Shown here piece by piece: positions 44,024-53,102 of a stretch of DNA of 64,000 nt (position 1 is its first letter; each line of letters opens with the position of its first letter). The stretch covers positions 1 to 64,000 of the forward strand of contig NZ_JBHYGL010000010.1 of the NCBI RefSeq assembly GCF_051859025.1. Reading direction: 5' to 3'. The stretch is from Falsiroseomonas sp051859025 (GTDB lineage: Bacteria; Pseudomonadota; Alphaproteobacteria; Acetobacterales; Acetobacteraceae). The notes under the pieces are model-generated. The model was not told the DNA's origin. It saw only the letters and a list, made by a program, of their open reading frames with translations, and ran no database searches. The position numbers and the translations under genes are program-made.

Positions 44024-44782
44024 TCATCGGTCTTCGTCAGCTACGGGAAAAGCAACGAACACGTAGCCCAATTGCCGCACTGTCTTGATCGACTCCGGAT
44101 CCTCCGGCGTCGGCTCGATCTTACGGCGAAGCTTCTTGATCACTGTATCGACCGCGCGGTCGCCCTCACGCCAGGGGCGGCGAAAGACATGGAGGCTGAT
44201 CGCATCCCGGCTGACAGGGCTGCCGCTATTGTCGTGCAGCAGGGCAAGCGTCTCGTATTCCGCCGTCGTCAGTGGACAGGGCCGACCATCAGCCCTCAAC
44301 AACGATCGCCGCCCCTTATCCAGCCGCCACCCCGGTTGGGCAGCGACAGCCCCTGGCGTCCGCGGTAGCGACGCCTGCCCGCGGGCACGCCGCAGAACAC
44401 TCCGGATGCGCGCCAGCACTTCCCGCGGTGCAACCGATTTGTTCACCTCGTCATCTGCGCCGAACTCAAGGTTGACGATGCGGTCCAGCGGGTCCGAATG
44501 CCCGGTCAGAATGATGCAGGGAACGTCGCTGCGTTCGCGCATGTACTTCAGCAACTCGGTGCCCGTCACGACACCCAGGCGCTGGTCGAGGATGACGAGG
44601 TCGGGCGCGAAGCTGTCGAGCGTCTGGATGAAGTGCGAGACCTCGAGCAGGCAATGAGTCTCGAATCCTTGCGTGGACAGATACGCCGATAGCTGATCGA
44701 CGAAGCCGGGATCGTCATCGACCAGCAGGATCCGCGTCTTATTCGCATCGAACATTGTGGGATTATACGCCGGATCGCTCAT
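44024..44782 (-). CDS. OmpR/PhoB-type response regulator
   Basis: A 252-residue regulator if it starts at ATG 44782 (MSDPAYNPTMFD); ATG 44755 is nearly as plausible, and neither has a strong ribosome-binding site. The receiver domain (KTRILLVDDDPG, phospho-acceptor in DLVILDQRLG, then IILTGHSD) has the conserved Lys, but in the sequence VNKSVAP, where KP is usual. The C-terminal winged helix (CPLTTAEYETLALLHDNSG, VSRDAISLHVFRR, VDTVIKKLRRKI, IKTVRQLGYVF) is typical of OmpR/PhoB DNA-binding domains. No histidine kinase is adjacent, so it is an orphan in this window. A TATACT box on the minus strand (44898-44903) could be part of its promoter. Its targets are unknown; the neighbouring surface loci are possible. 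Confidence 0.88.
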   Translation of the reverse strand: MSDPAYNPTMFDANKTRILLVDDDPGFVDQLSAYLSTQGFETHCLLEVSHFIQTLDSFAPDLVILDQRLGVVTGTELLKYMRERSDVPCIILTGHSDPLDRIVNLEFGADDEVNKSVAPREVLARIRSVLRRARGQASLPRTPGAVAAQPGWRLDKGRRSLLRADGRPCPLTTAEYETLALLHDNSGSPVSRDAISLHVFRRPWREGDRAVDTVIKKLRRKIEPTPEDPESIKTVRQLGYVFVAFPVADEDR

Positions 44783-45064
44783 GTTTCGCGGCCCATGGCA
44801 TCTTTCCAAGTTTTTGCGGACGCAGGCTGCGCTGCCCCGACTCCAGACTGAGAGGCACGACGTCGCTTCCGTCGCCGACATTGGGCCTAGCAGGCAGAGT
44901 ATACTGGAAAGTTAACGGGCAGCGCCACCCGCACCGGCCCATCCCGCGCGGCGACCGCAGCCGATGTCCCCTATCGAGACATGCCGATGTTCGATGCGCA
45001 TCGTTCCGATGGCCGCTGGTTCCACACGCGGATGGCAGGGGCCGCGCGCCATCTCCCTCCGGCC

Positions 45065-46441
45065 TCAGATGAACGTGGCCGCCAGCCCATCCTCCCTGTA
45101 GGGTCGGTGCACCCGGTGGAGTGCCAGGTGCTTGCGTTGTCCCGTCCAGCTGATGGACGCCTCCTGCCGCACCTGTACCGGAAAGGCGTTGTCCAACAGC
45201 CCGCCAACGAAGCGCGCGATCCTGACGCGACAGGCGTCATCGAGGGGCCGCGCGGCCCGGACCAGCACCTCGATCGTCCCGCAGCTGTACTGGCGCATCT
45301 GCTGCTCCAGGATATCCGCATCGGGCTCCGCGAGCGCCAGGTTGAAGGCCGCACTTCGCCTTGTTCCGTCGGGCAGCACGAAGAACTCTCGCTCCCTCCC
45401 CTCAATGCATGACAGCACCGGCAGCGTGATGCCGCAGTCGCAGCCCTCCCCCAGGACGGCGAGATCGCCAACGTCGTACCGGATGAGTGGCATCGCGTAG
45501 CTATGCAGCGCCGTCACCAGGACGCGCCCTGGCTGGCCCGGCGCGCAGGCCTGCCCATCATCGTCCACAACTTCCAGCACCACTTGGGCGGACAGGACGT
45601 GGTAATGGTCATGGATCGGGCATTGATGGGCCAGCCAGCCGCATTCCTCGCAGGAATACCGGTCCGTCACGCGGGCGCCGAAGACGCGCCGCGCCAGCGC
45701 GCGCGTCGCCGCCGTCACCGGTTCGGTGGAGGTGATGAACTGGCGCACGGGCGGCATGGCGCCCCCACGTTCCAGCGCCACCGCGGCCAGGGCGCGCAGC
45801 GCGGAAGGATAGGTGGCGACGTAGGCGGGCTGCCGCTCCCTCATGATGTCGAGGAACGCCTCGGCGCTGGTGGTGGCCGTGGATCGAAGGAAGGCGGGGC
45901 CCGCAGTCTCGAACCAGCTGATGGGCGGCCCCCACCGCGTTCCATCCTCGTCTCGCACCGTGCGGACATAAACGCCGAGCAACTGCCGCGAGTCCCGCTG
46001 ATGCCACTGGTGATCGAGCAGATACGCCGCCTCGTAGAGCGGCTTGTAGAGCGGCCGGAACTTCTCCACCCGCACGGCCAGTCCGGTCGATCCTGATGTG
46101 CTCGATGTCTCGACATCACCGGGCACCGTGCCCGGCACATGGGCGCGCATCGTCGCCCCATTCGCCTGGACGTCGGTGCGCGACAGGATCGGCAGGCGGG
46201 CCAGCATCTCCATGCCGAAGGGCGCGCGGGCGTCGATCCCGGCGGCGGCGATGCGGGCGCGCCAGAAGGGGGACCAGGTGGTGGCGTGACGCAGAAGACT
46301 GCCGAGCTGGACGGCCTGGGTCGCGCGCTGGATGGCCGGCGGCGCCGATTCGAAGGCGCGGAGCTGCCCCAGAAGGTCCCGCACGAGCAACTGGTCCGGG
46401 GGAAGGAAGCGGGGAAACCCGGCCAAGCTGCCTGACTGCAT
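45065..46441 (-). CDS. PaaK/CapK-like adenylate-forming enzyme
   Basis: A 458-residue protein starting at ATG 46441, with GAGAGG about 6 bases upstream. It has the adenylate-forming signature in SSTSGSTGLAVRV (the usual S/T-SG-TG loop), a Cys-containing segment (CEECGWLAHQCPIH) as in some PaaK/CapK proteins, and PLIRYDVGDLAVL followed by EGREREFFVLPDG. Relatives activate aryl or other carboxylates as CoA esters or AMP intermediates, and several sit in capsule or surface-polymer loci. The substrate cannot be read from sequence. It lies just downstream of the twin fibre genes but is separated from them by a strong terminator (46490-46522), so it probably has its own weak promoter or depends on read-through. 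Confidence 0.8.
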   Translation of the reverse strand: MQSGSLAGFPRFLPPDQLLVRDLLGQLRAFESAPPAIQRATQAVQLGSLLRHATTWSPFWRARIAAAGIDARAPFGMEMLARLPILSRTDVQANGATMRAHVPGTVPGDVETSSTSGSTGLAVRVEKFRPLYKPLYEAAYLLDHQWHQRDSRQLLGVYVRTVRDEDGTRWGPPISWFETAGPAFLRSTATTSAEAFLDIMRERQPAYVATYPSALRALAAVALERGGAMPPVRQFITSTEPVTAATRALARRVFGARVTDRYSCEECGWLAHQCPIHDHYHVLSAQVVLEVVDDDGQACAPGQPGRVLVTALHSYAMPLIRYDVGDLAVLGEGCDCGITLPVLSCIEGREREFFVLPDGTRRSAAFNLALAEPDADILEQQMRQYSCGTIEVLVRAARPLDDACRVRIARFVGGLLDNAFPVQVRQEASISWTGQRKHLALHRVHRPYREDGLAATFI

Positions 46442-46489
46442 CAACGCCTCTCGGGGATCTGGGGGCCGCTACGGGCCGGCCCCAACACG

Positions 46490-46522
46490 AAAAAGCGGAC
46501 CCCGGCATGAACCGGGGTCCGC
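46490..46522 (-). terminator. intrinsic terminator downstream of fibre gene A
   Basis: On the minus strand a perfect 11-bp stem (GCGGACCCCGG and its complement, six-base loop) is followed by TTTTT. It lies about 100 bp after the stop codon at 46622. Confidence 0.85.
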
Positions 46523-46578
46523 CCATCACCCGCAGCGCGAAGCCGTAGCGGCCCGGTTCGGGTGTCGCCGCAAGAAAT

Positions 46579-46611
46579 CCGGGCCGCCACCCCGAAGGAT
46601 GGGCGGCCCGG
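46579..46611 (-). terminator. UUCG-loop hairpin after fibre gene A
   Basis: On the minus strand a 14-bp stem with one bulged C closes on a TTCG tetraloop (CATCC-TTCG-GGGTG inside CCGGGCCGCC/GGCGGCCCGG). Only a weak T-run (ATTTCTT) follows, so it may protect the 3' end rather than terminate. It is conserved after gene B. Confidence 0.7.
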
Positions 46612-46621
46612 GTCAGGCTGA

Positions 46622-49381
46622 TCAGCGGGCGGCGCTGATGACGTTCACGCCGTTGGTCGCAACCTGCACGCCGGTGTTGATGGCGTAGCCGTTTGCGGAC
46701 TGCGTGCGGACAGTGTTGCGGGACAGGATGTCCGTCCCGCCGGCCGCGACCTGGTTCAGCAGACCCGTCGCGCCACCGGCGAGCGCCATGGTGTTGAGCG
46801 TCTGGCCCACCACCTGCTGCGTGCCGAGGAGCGTGGCATTGCCCGTGCCGTTGCAGACCGAGCCGCAGCCCGCCGCGTTCGCGGTCGCGGAGTTCCCGTT
46901 CGCCGACAGGAAGCCGTTGGAGGTCTGGTTCGCATTGCCAACCAGCAGCCCGGTGGAAGCCAGGCTGTTGAAGTTGACGCTGGCCTGCTGCACCAGGTTG
47001 TTGCCCACGGCGTTGCCGGACGTGCCAAACGCGGCAACGGCGGCGACATTCGACGCGCCGTTGAAGCCGAGGTTGTTGCCCACGTTGACCCCACCGCTCG
47101 CCTGGCTCAGCGCCGCGGGGGTCGCCGCGGACCCGATCGTGCCGGTCGAGTCGATGCGGTTCATGGTCAGCGCCGTCGTCTGGATGCCGGACGTCGCGCC
47201 CGTCCCGGACAGAAGGGCAGACCCGATGGTCGCATCGCCACGGCCACCGGAGATGGCCTGCGCATAGTTCACCGTGCCGTCGCTGAACATGGACGGACCC
47301 TGCTGGGTGACCGTCCCGGAAAGGCCGGAAGCGGAAACCAGGTTACCCGTCAGGCCGATATCCTGGCGATAGCCGGTCGCGGAGGCGAGACCGCTACCCG
47401 CAATGCTGCCCGAGAGCGCCCCCAGGGACTGCATGGAGCCGGTGCCGCCATAGCCGGCGATCGCACCGAGGTTCTGCTCAACCGCACCGGCAGAGGTGGT
47501 GGTCAGCGCAGCGCTGGTGGACAGGACGTTCGCCAGCACGTTGGTGCGCTGCGTCGTCCCGGTCAGCGATGCATTGCCGCCAAACTGGTTCCCGGCATAG
47601 GCGCTGTTGGTCATCAGACCCAACGGGGCGGCGGTACCAAGCGCGACTTCGTAGGGCTGGCCCGCCGCGGCGAAGGCCGAGCCGCCGCTACCCTGGGCCG
47701 AGACGCCGCCCTGGGCGGCGCCGTAGCCGGCCGGCGCCGCGACGCCGGCGCCGAAGTTCAGCGCATTCGCCGTCTGGGTGAAGCCACCCGTGACATTGGC
47801 GGTGGAGGTCAGGGTATTCGCCGTCATCTGGTAGTTCTGGGCGAGCCCATCGATGCTGGAGCGGCCGGCCACCGTATCCGCCTGGGCGTTATTGAGCGCG
47901 CGCACCGCGAAGCCGGCGCCAAAGGGCACCGCCACGCTGGAAATCGCACCGATCTCGCCCGCAACCTGCGAGAAGCCCGTGCCGTTGTTGGAACCGGTCG
48001 CCGGCAGCGCGGTGATCGCCATGTTGCCCGCATCGACGCGGTTGTAGGCGGTCGCGATCGTCTGGCCCACATTGGACAGGCCGACATCAGCCGCGGCCGG
48101 TGCACCATTCACGAAGTTGCGGGGCGCATCGAACGCGAGAACACCACCGCCGATCACTGAAGTAGCCGGCTGGGTACCGGCCAAGGTGCCGAGGGTGCTC
48201 GCAACCGTGGAGGCGACCATCTGGTTGGTGACAACGGGGATTACCGTGCCAACGGTGCCGCTGTTCGGGCCCGCGTTCCAGTTCCCGCTGCCCGTGATGC
48301 TCTGCTGGCCGCTCAGCGTCACCGCGCCGCTGGTACCGCCCACCGGGGCGAGGGCCAAGGTGTTGATGTCCACGCCCGCGCCCTGGTTCAGGTTGCGAAC
48401 CGTCGGATCAATGCCCGCGCTGCCCAGGTTGGCGCTGTACGCCGCCGCCATGTTGGCCGAGGTGAAGGCCGTGTCCACGGCATTCAGACCATCGGCCTTC
48501 TGGCCCAGCACCAGCGCCACATCGCCATAGATCGCGGCGGTGTTGAAGCGGTTCTGCGCGATCTGGCTGCCGGCCACCGTGATCGGGTTGCCATTGGCAT
48601 CGACGCCCGTGGCGGAACCATTGACCTCGGAGCTGCCCTGCGCCGTGAAGGCCACCAGGTTGTTCACCGAGCTCATGTTCAGGAGGCCCTGCTGGCCGCC
48701 CGTGCTGGACGCGGTGGTGGGGCCGCCCGTCGAGACGTTGGCCAGGCCGATCGGCATCTGGTTCAGCGACACCGTCGTGCCGGGCGCGAAAGCCGCACCG
48801 AGCGCGTTGGCGGAGTTGATGCCAACCTGGCTGCCGCCCACGGAAGCCGGGCCGGCGGAGTAGCCGACCAGCAGCGAAGGCACGCCCACGCCGGCGCTCG
48901 GGATGACGTTCGGACGAACCACATTGGCGGTATTGGTGTTGGTGCTGGTCAGTGACGTCGTTCCGGACAGCGTGCTGCCGCCAGAGCCCAGGCTGGCCGC
49001 GGAGGTCAGCATGTTGATCTCGACGGTCGTCGGGTTGCCGCCGGGGAAGCCGGCCACGGTCCCGAGCACGACCGGCGTCACGACGCCAGGCGCGGTCACG
49101 CCCATCGCGTTCAGCTGGTTGTAGGCGCGCTGGTCGAGGATGTTCGCCGCACCGCCGAACAGGCCGCCATTGCTCAGCGCGTCGCCGACATTGACGTTGT
49201 CGAGAACCGTGTTGGCCGAAAAGCCCTGGTTGCTGCCGGCAGTGGTGTCCACGCCGACCAGCGTGTTGTCGAGGTTGGTCAGGTTGATCACGGTCTGCGC
49301 GCGGGCAGACGGTGCGACCGCCACCATCAGCGCGAGCGCGCCGGTGGACAGTGCCGTCGTGAGTGTCAGAAGATTTCGCAT
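46622..49381 (-). CDS. large secreted repeat protein A (HfaD-like/amyloid-type fibre candidate)
   Basis: A 919-residue protein with a clear Sec signal peptide (about 28 residues, hydrophobic core GALALMVAV, cleavage after SARA before QTVIN). The mature part is low-complexity, rich in Ala, Gly, Asn, Thr, Ser and Val, nearly free of charge except scattered Asp, with only a CGSVC pair near the C-terminus. It has many short strand-turn repeats such as VVTNQMVASTV, QTANALNF and TLNTMALAGG. This composition fits secreted beta-solenoid or amyloid-like subunits. The nearby HfaB/CsgG-like pore supports export through that route; equivalence to HfaD is inferred from context, not proven. It is nearly identical to 50130-52877 at both ends, with a divergent middle (about residues 355-605). 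The leader carries a hairpin at 49401-49425. Confidence 0.75.
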   Translation of the reverse strand: MRNLLTLTTALSTGALALMVAVAPSARAQTVINLTNLDNTLVGVDTTAGSNQGFSANTVLDNVNVGDALSNGGLFGGAANILDQRAYNQLNAMGVTAPGVVTPVVLGTVAGFPGGNPTTVEINMLTSAASLGSGGSTLSGTTSLTSTNTNTANVVRPNVIPSAGVGVPSLLVGYSAGPASVGGSQVGINSANALGAAFAPGTTVSLNQMPIGLANVSTGGPTTASSTGGQQGLLNMSSVNNLVAFTAQGSSEVNGSATGVDANGNPITVAGSQIAQNRFNTAAIYGDVALVLGQKADGLNAVDTAFTSANMAAAYSANLGSAGIDPTVRNLNQGAGVDINTLALAPVGGTSGAVTLSGQQSITGSGNWNAGPNSGTVGTVIPVVTNQMVASTVASTLGTLAGTQPATSVIGGGVLAFDAPRNFVNGAPAAADVGLSNVGQTIATAYNRVDAGNMAITALPATGSNNGTGFSQVAGEIGAISSVAVPFGAGFAVRALNNAQADTVAGRSSIDGLAQNYQMTANTLTSTANVTGGFTQTANALNFGAGVAAPAGYGAAQGGVSAQGSGGSAFAAAGQPYEVALGTAAPLGLMTNSAYAGNQFGGNASLTGTTQRTNVLANVLSTSAALTTTSAGAVEQNLGAIAGYGGTGSMQSLGALSGSIAGSGLASATGYRQDIGLTGNLVSASGLSGTVTQQGPSMFSDGTVNYAQAISGGRGDATIGSALLSGTGATSGIQTTALTMNRIDSTGTIGSAATPAALSQASGGVNVGNNLGFNGASNVAAVAAFGTSGNAVGNNLVQQASVNFNSLASTGLLVGNANQTSNGFLSANGNSATANAAGCGSVCNGTGNATLLGTQQVVGQTLNTMALAGGATGLLNQVAAGGTDILSRNTVRTQSANGYAINTGVQVATNGVNVISAAR

Positions 49382-49997
49382 CGTTTGGCCTTCATCAAGG
49401 GCGCCACCCCGTCATGGGGCGGCGCGTTCCGTGTCGCAACCCGGCACCGAATCGATCGCATGCCGGCCATCATCAATTCGCCCCGTGGGCGTCAGCCTTC
49501 ACCCCACTCCCGTGGGCGGCGCTCCCGCACCGCCACGCACCCACTCGCCTCCGTCGCCCAACCAGGCCGCTCCGCCCGTTGGCCTACCTGCGGCGCAGCC
49601 TCCCAGCTTGCGACCATGAACTCGGCCGCCAGGAAACCGCTGCGGATCCTTGGCGGGACCGACAGCGGCAGACATTCCCGGCAAGCGATCGCGCCCAACG
49701 CCATTCGTGGACGGATGGTGGCGTCGCGACTACCTCGTTTTTTGCGTTGTTCTGTCGTGATGTGTGTACGCCGCCACAACGAGGCGCCGCCTGCCATGCC
49801 TCGTCAGGGCGCCAGCGCGCGCAGCCTGATCGACCAGCCTCGCGGTCGGGGAAACCCACGACCACATGGCCCAAATGCCGGACCGTCCTGGGCGACGGCG
49901 CCTGCAACTCGATCCGGCGCGGAGACACCCTTCCGCAGGCAGGGCGCAGGACGCTACGGCCTCCGGTCCATGCGGGCGCCGGGCCTGGCACGGCACT
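49382..49997. other. long leader/promoter region of fibre gene A
   Basis: About 616 bp without a supported gene. Close to the start codon a GC-rich hairpin (GCGCC.CCCC / GGGG.GGCGC, 49401-49425) lies in the presumed 5' leader; a slightly altered version precedes gene B. Farther away, around 49735-49775, the sequence is less GC-rich and could hold the promoter, but I could not assign boxes. The length suggests room for regulator sites. Confidence 0.4.
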
Positions 49998-50028
49998 AAA
50001 AAAAGGGCCCCGGCGCGAACCGGGGCCC
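49998..50028 (-). terminator. intrinsic terminator downstream of fibre gene B
   Basis: On the minus strand a perfect 9-bp GC stem (GGGCCCCGG and its complement, six-base loop) is followed by seven T. It ends the gene B transcript before the gene A leader, so the two fibre genes are probably separate transcription units. Confidence 0.87.
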
Positions 50029-50086
50029 CTCCTCCACCCGCGCCGCGCCGCCACGGCGACACGACAGGAGTGGAACATCACAAAGG

Positions 50087-50119
50087 CCGGGCCGCCACCC
50101 CGAAGGATGGGCGGCCCGG
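50087..50119 (-). terminator. UUCG-loop hairpin after fibre gene B
   Basis: The same 33-base hairpin as at 46579-46611, within the stretch homologous between the two gene copies. It is followed by a weak T-run (CCTTTG). Confidence 0.7.
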
Positions 50120-50129
50120 GTCAGGCTGA

Positions 50130-52877
50130 TCAGCGGGCGGCGCTGATGACGTTCACGCCGTTGGTCGCAACCTGCACGCCGGTGTTGATGGCGTAGCCGT
50201 TTGCGGACTGCGTGCGGACAGTGTTGCGGGACAGGATGTCCGTCCCGCCGGCCGCGACCTGGTTCAGCAGACCCGTCGCGCCACCGGCGAGCGCCATGGT
50301 GTTGAGCGTCTGGCCCACCACCTGCTGCGTGCCGAGGAGCGTGGCATTGCCCGTGCCGTTGCAGACCGAGCCGCAGCCCGCCGCGTTCGCGGTCGCGGAG
50401 TTCCCGTTCGCCGACAGGAAGCCGTTGGAGGTCTGGTTCGCATTGCCAACCAGCAGCCCGGTGGAAGCCAGGCTGTTGAAGTTGACGCTGGCCTGCTGCA
50501 CCAGGTTGTTGCCCACGGCGTTGCCGGACGTGCCAAACGCGGCAACGGCGGCGACATTCGACGCGCCGTTGAAGCCGAGGTTGTTGCCCACGTTGACCCC
50601 ACCGCTCGCCTGGCTCAGCGCCGCGGGGGTCGCCGCGGACCCGATCGTGCCGGTCGAGTCGATGCGGTTCATGGTCAGCGCCGTCGTCTGGATGCCGGAC
50701 GTCGCGCCCGTCCCGGACAGAAGGGCAGACCCGATGGTCGCATCGCCACGGCCACCGGAGATGGCCTGCGCATAGTTCACCGTGCCGTCGCTGAACATGG
50801 ACGGACCCTGCTGGGTGACCGTCCCGGAAAGGCCGGAAGCGGAAACCAGGTTACCCGTCAGGCCGATATCCTGGCGATAGCCGGTCGCGGAGGCGAGACC
50901 GCTACCCGCAATGCTGCCCGAGAGCGCCCCCAGGGACTGCATGGAGCCGGTGCCGCCATAGCCGGCGATCGCACCGAGGTTCTGCTCAACCGCACCGGCA
51001 GAGGTGGTGGTCAGCGCAGCGCTGGTGGACAGGACGTTCGCCAGCACGTTGGTGCGCTGCGTCGTCCCGGCCAGCGATGCGTTGCCGCCCAGGATGGTCA
51101 CGGCGCCCGCGCTGTTGGTCTGCAGGCCACCGCCGCCATTCTGCAGCGCGACCTCATAAGGCTGGCCGGCCGCGGCGAAGGCCGCACCGCCACTACCCTG
51201 ATTCACGACGCCGTTGCTGAAGCCGGCAGGCGCCGCGACGCCGGCGGCGAAGTTCAGCGCATTCGCCGTCTGGGTGAAGCCACCCGTGACATTGGCGCTG
51301 GAGTTCAGGGTATTCGCCGTCATCTGGTAGTTCTGGGCAAGCCCATCGATGCTGGCACGGCCGGCCACGGTGTCTGCCAGGGCGTTGTTGAGCGCGCCGA
51401 CACCGAAGGACGAGGTCCCGACCTGCACCACGCCGGAGATCGCACCGATCTCGTTCGCCACCTGCGAGAAGCCCGTGCCGTTGTTGGAACCGGTCGCCGG
51501 CAGCGCGGTGATCGCCATGTTGCCCGCATCGACGCGGTTGTAGGCGGTCGCGATCGTCTGGCCCACATTGGACAGGCCGACATCAGCCGCGGCCGGTGCG
51601 CCGTTCACGAAGTTGCGGGGCGCAGTGAGGGCGAGAACGCCCCCGCCGAGCACGCCGCCAGCGTTCGGCTGGGTAGCAGCCACCGCGGCGAGGCTGTTCG
51701 CCACCGTGGAGGCGACCATCTGGTTGGTGACCACGGGGACCACCGTGCCGAAGGTGCCGCCGCCGGGGCCGCTGACGGTCACAGCGCCCAAGATGCTCTG
51801 CTGGCCGCTCAGCGTCACCGCGCCGCTGGCACCGCCCACCGGGGCGAGGGCCAGGGTGTTGATGTCCACGCCCGCGCCCTGGTTCAGGTTGCGAACCGTC
51901 GGATCAATGCCCGCGCTGCCCAGGTTGGCGCTGTACGCCGCCGCCATGTTGGCCGAGGTGAAGGCCGTGTCCACGGCATTCAGACCATCGGCCTTCTGGC
52001 CCAGCACCAGCGCCACATCGCCATAGATCGCGGCGGTGTTGAAGCGGTTCTGCGCGATCTGGCTGCCGGCCACCGTGATCGGGTTGCCATTGGCATCGAC
52101 GCCCGTGGCGGAACCATTGACCTCGGAGCTGCCCTGCGCCGTGAAGGCCACCAGGTTGTTCACCGAGCTCATGTTCAGGAGGCCCTGCTGGCCGCCCGTG
52201 CTGGACGCGGTGGTGGGGCCGCCCGTCGAGACGTTGGCCAGGCCGATCGGCATCTGGTTCAGCGACACCGTCGTGCCGGGCGCGAAAGCCGCACCGAGCG
52301 CGTTGGCGGAGTTGATGCCAACCTGGCTGCCGCCCACGGAAGCCGGGCCGGCGGAGTAGCCGACCAGCAGCGAAGGCACGCCCACGCCGGCGCTCGGGAT
52401 GACGTTCGGACGAACCACATTGGCGGTATTGGTGTTGGTGCTGGTCAGTGACGTCGTTCCGGACAGCGTGCTGCCGCCAGAGCCCAGGCTGGCCGCGGAG
52501 GTCAGCATGTTGATCTCGACGGTCGTCGGGTTGCCGCCGGGGAAGCCGGCCACGGTCCCGAGCACGACCGGCGTCACGACGCCAGGCGCGGTCACGCCCA
52601 TCGCGTTCAGCTGGTTGTAGGCGCGCTGGTCGAGGATGTTCGCCGCACCGCCGAACAGGCCGCCATTGCTCAGCGCGTCGCCGACATTGACGTTGTCGAG
52701 AACCGTGTTGGCCGAAAAGCCCTGGTTGCTGCCGGCAGTGGTGTCCACGCCGACCAGCGTGTTGTCGAGGTTGGTCAGGTTGATCACGGTCTGCGCGCGG
52801 GCAGACGGTGCGACCGCCACCATCAGCGCGAGCGCGCCGGTGGACAGTGCCGTCGTGAGTGTCAGAAGATTTCGCAT
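50130..52877 (-). CDS. large secreted repeat protein B (HfaD-like/amyloid-type fibre candidate)
   Basis: A 915-residue paralogue of the protein at 46622-49381. The first ~355 residues, including the signal peptide, and the last ~310 residues are practically identical to copy A. The central ~250 residues differ by many substitutions and small indels: for example VSGPGGGTFGTVVPVV replaces the matching segment of A, and a GVVNQGSGGAAF segment replaces GGVSAQGSGGSAF. It would be exported by Sec and then through the CsgG-like pore encoded upstream; that pathway is inferred. It lies 225 bp downstream of the Asn-rich secreted protein gene, with its own leader, and ends in two hairpins. Confidence 0.75.
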   Translation of the reverse strand: MRNLLTLTTALSTGALALMVAVAPSARAQTVINLTNLDNTLVGVDTTAGSNQGFSANTVLDNVNVGDALSNGGLFGGAANILDQRAYNQLNAMGVTAPGVVTPVVLGTVAGFPGGNPTTVEINMLTSAASLGSGGSTLSGTTSLTSTNTNTANVVRPNVIPSAGVGVPSLLVGYSAGPASVGGSQVGINSANALGAAFAPGTTVSLNQMPIGLANVSTGGPTTASSTGGQQGLLNMSSVNNLVAFTAQGSSEVNGSATGVDANGNPITVAGSQIAQNRFNTAAIYGDVALVLGQKADGLNAVDTAFTSANMAAAYSANLGSAGIDPTVRNLNQGAGVDINTLALAPVGGASGAVTLSGQQSILGAVTVSGPGGGTFGTVVPVVTNQMVASTVANSLAAVAATQPNAGGVLGGGVLALTAPRNFVNGAPAAADVGLSNVGQTIATAYNRVDAGNMAITALPATGSNNGTGFSQVANEIGAISGVVQVGTSSFGVGALNNALADTVAGRASIDGLAQNYQMTANTLNSSANVTGGFTQTANALNFAAGVAAPAGFSNGVVNQGSGGAAFAAAGQPYEVALQNGGGGLQTNSAGAVTILGGNASLAGTTQRTNVLANVLSTSAALTTTSAGAVEQNLGAIAGYGGTGSMQSLGALSGSIAGSGLASATGYRQDIGLTGNLVSASGLSGTVTQQGPSMFSDGTVNYAQAISGGRGDATIGSALLSGTGATSGIQTTALTMNRIDSTGTIGSAATPAALSQASGGVNVGNNLGFNGASNVAAVAAFGTSGNAVGNNLVQQASVNFNSLASTGLLVGNANQTSNGFLSANGNSATANAAGCGSVCNGTGNATLLGTQQVVGQTLNTMALAGGATGLLNQVAAGGTDILSRNTVRTQSANGYAINTGVQVATNGVNVISAAR

Positions 52878-53102
52878 CGTTTGGCCTTCATCAATGGCGC
52901 CACCCCGTCATGGGTGCGGCGCGTTTCATCTCAAAGCCCGATCGCGCGCCGCCGAAGCGGGCGCGGTACCGGTGGCCTTCAGCCCGCCAGGCGGGCGCCA
53001 GCTAGCCTCACCACGATCGCGGGTGACGTTCCCACGCCACCACGCGCCCCCTCCCCGCCGAGCCACCTGGGCTGCGGCGGGGCAGCCGGCTGTCAGCCGG
53101 CC
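52878..53102 (-). other. leader region of fibre gene B
   Basis: A 225-bp spacer between the Asn-rich protein gene and fibre gene B. It contains a GAAGGCC-like ribosome-binding site and a leader hairpin (about 52897-52922) matching the one before gene A with one extra base. No T-run hairpin for the upstream gene is evident, so read-through from the anchor operon is possible. Confidence 0.4.

Noticed and set aside
43858..44088. Small plus-strand ORF of 76 codons
   Set aside because: It overlaps the end of the response-regulator gene, has no recognisable features and no good ribosome-binding site.
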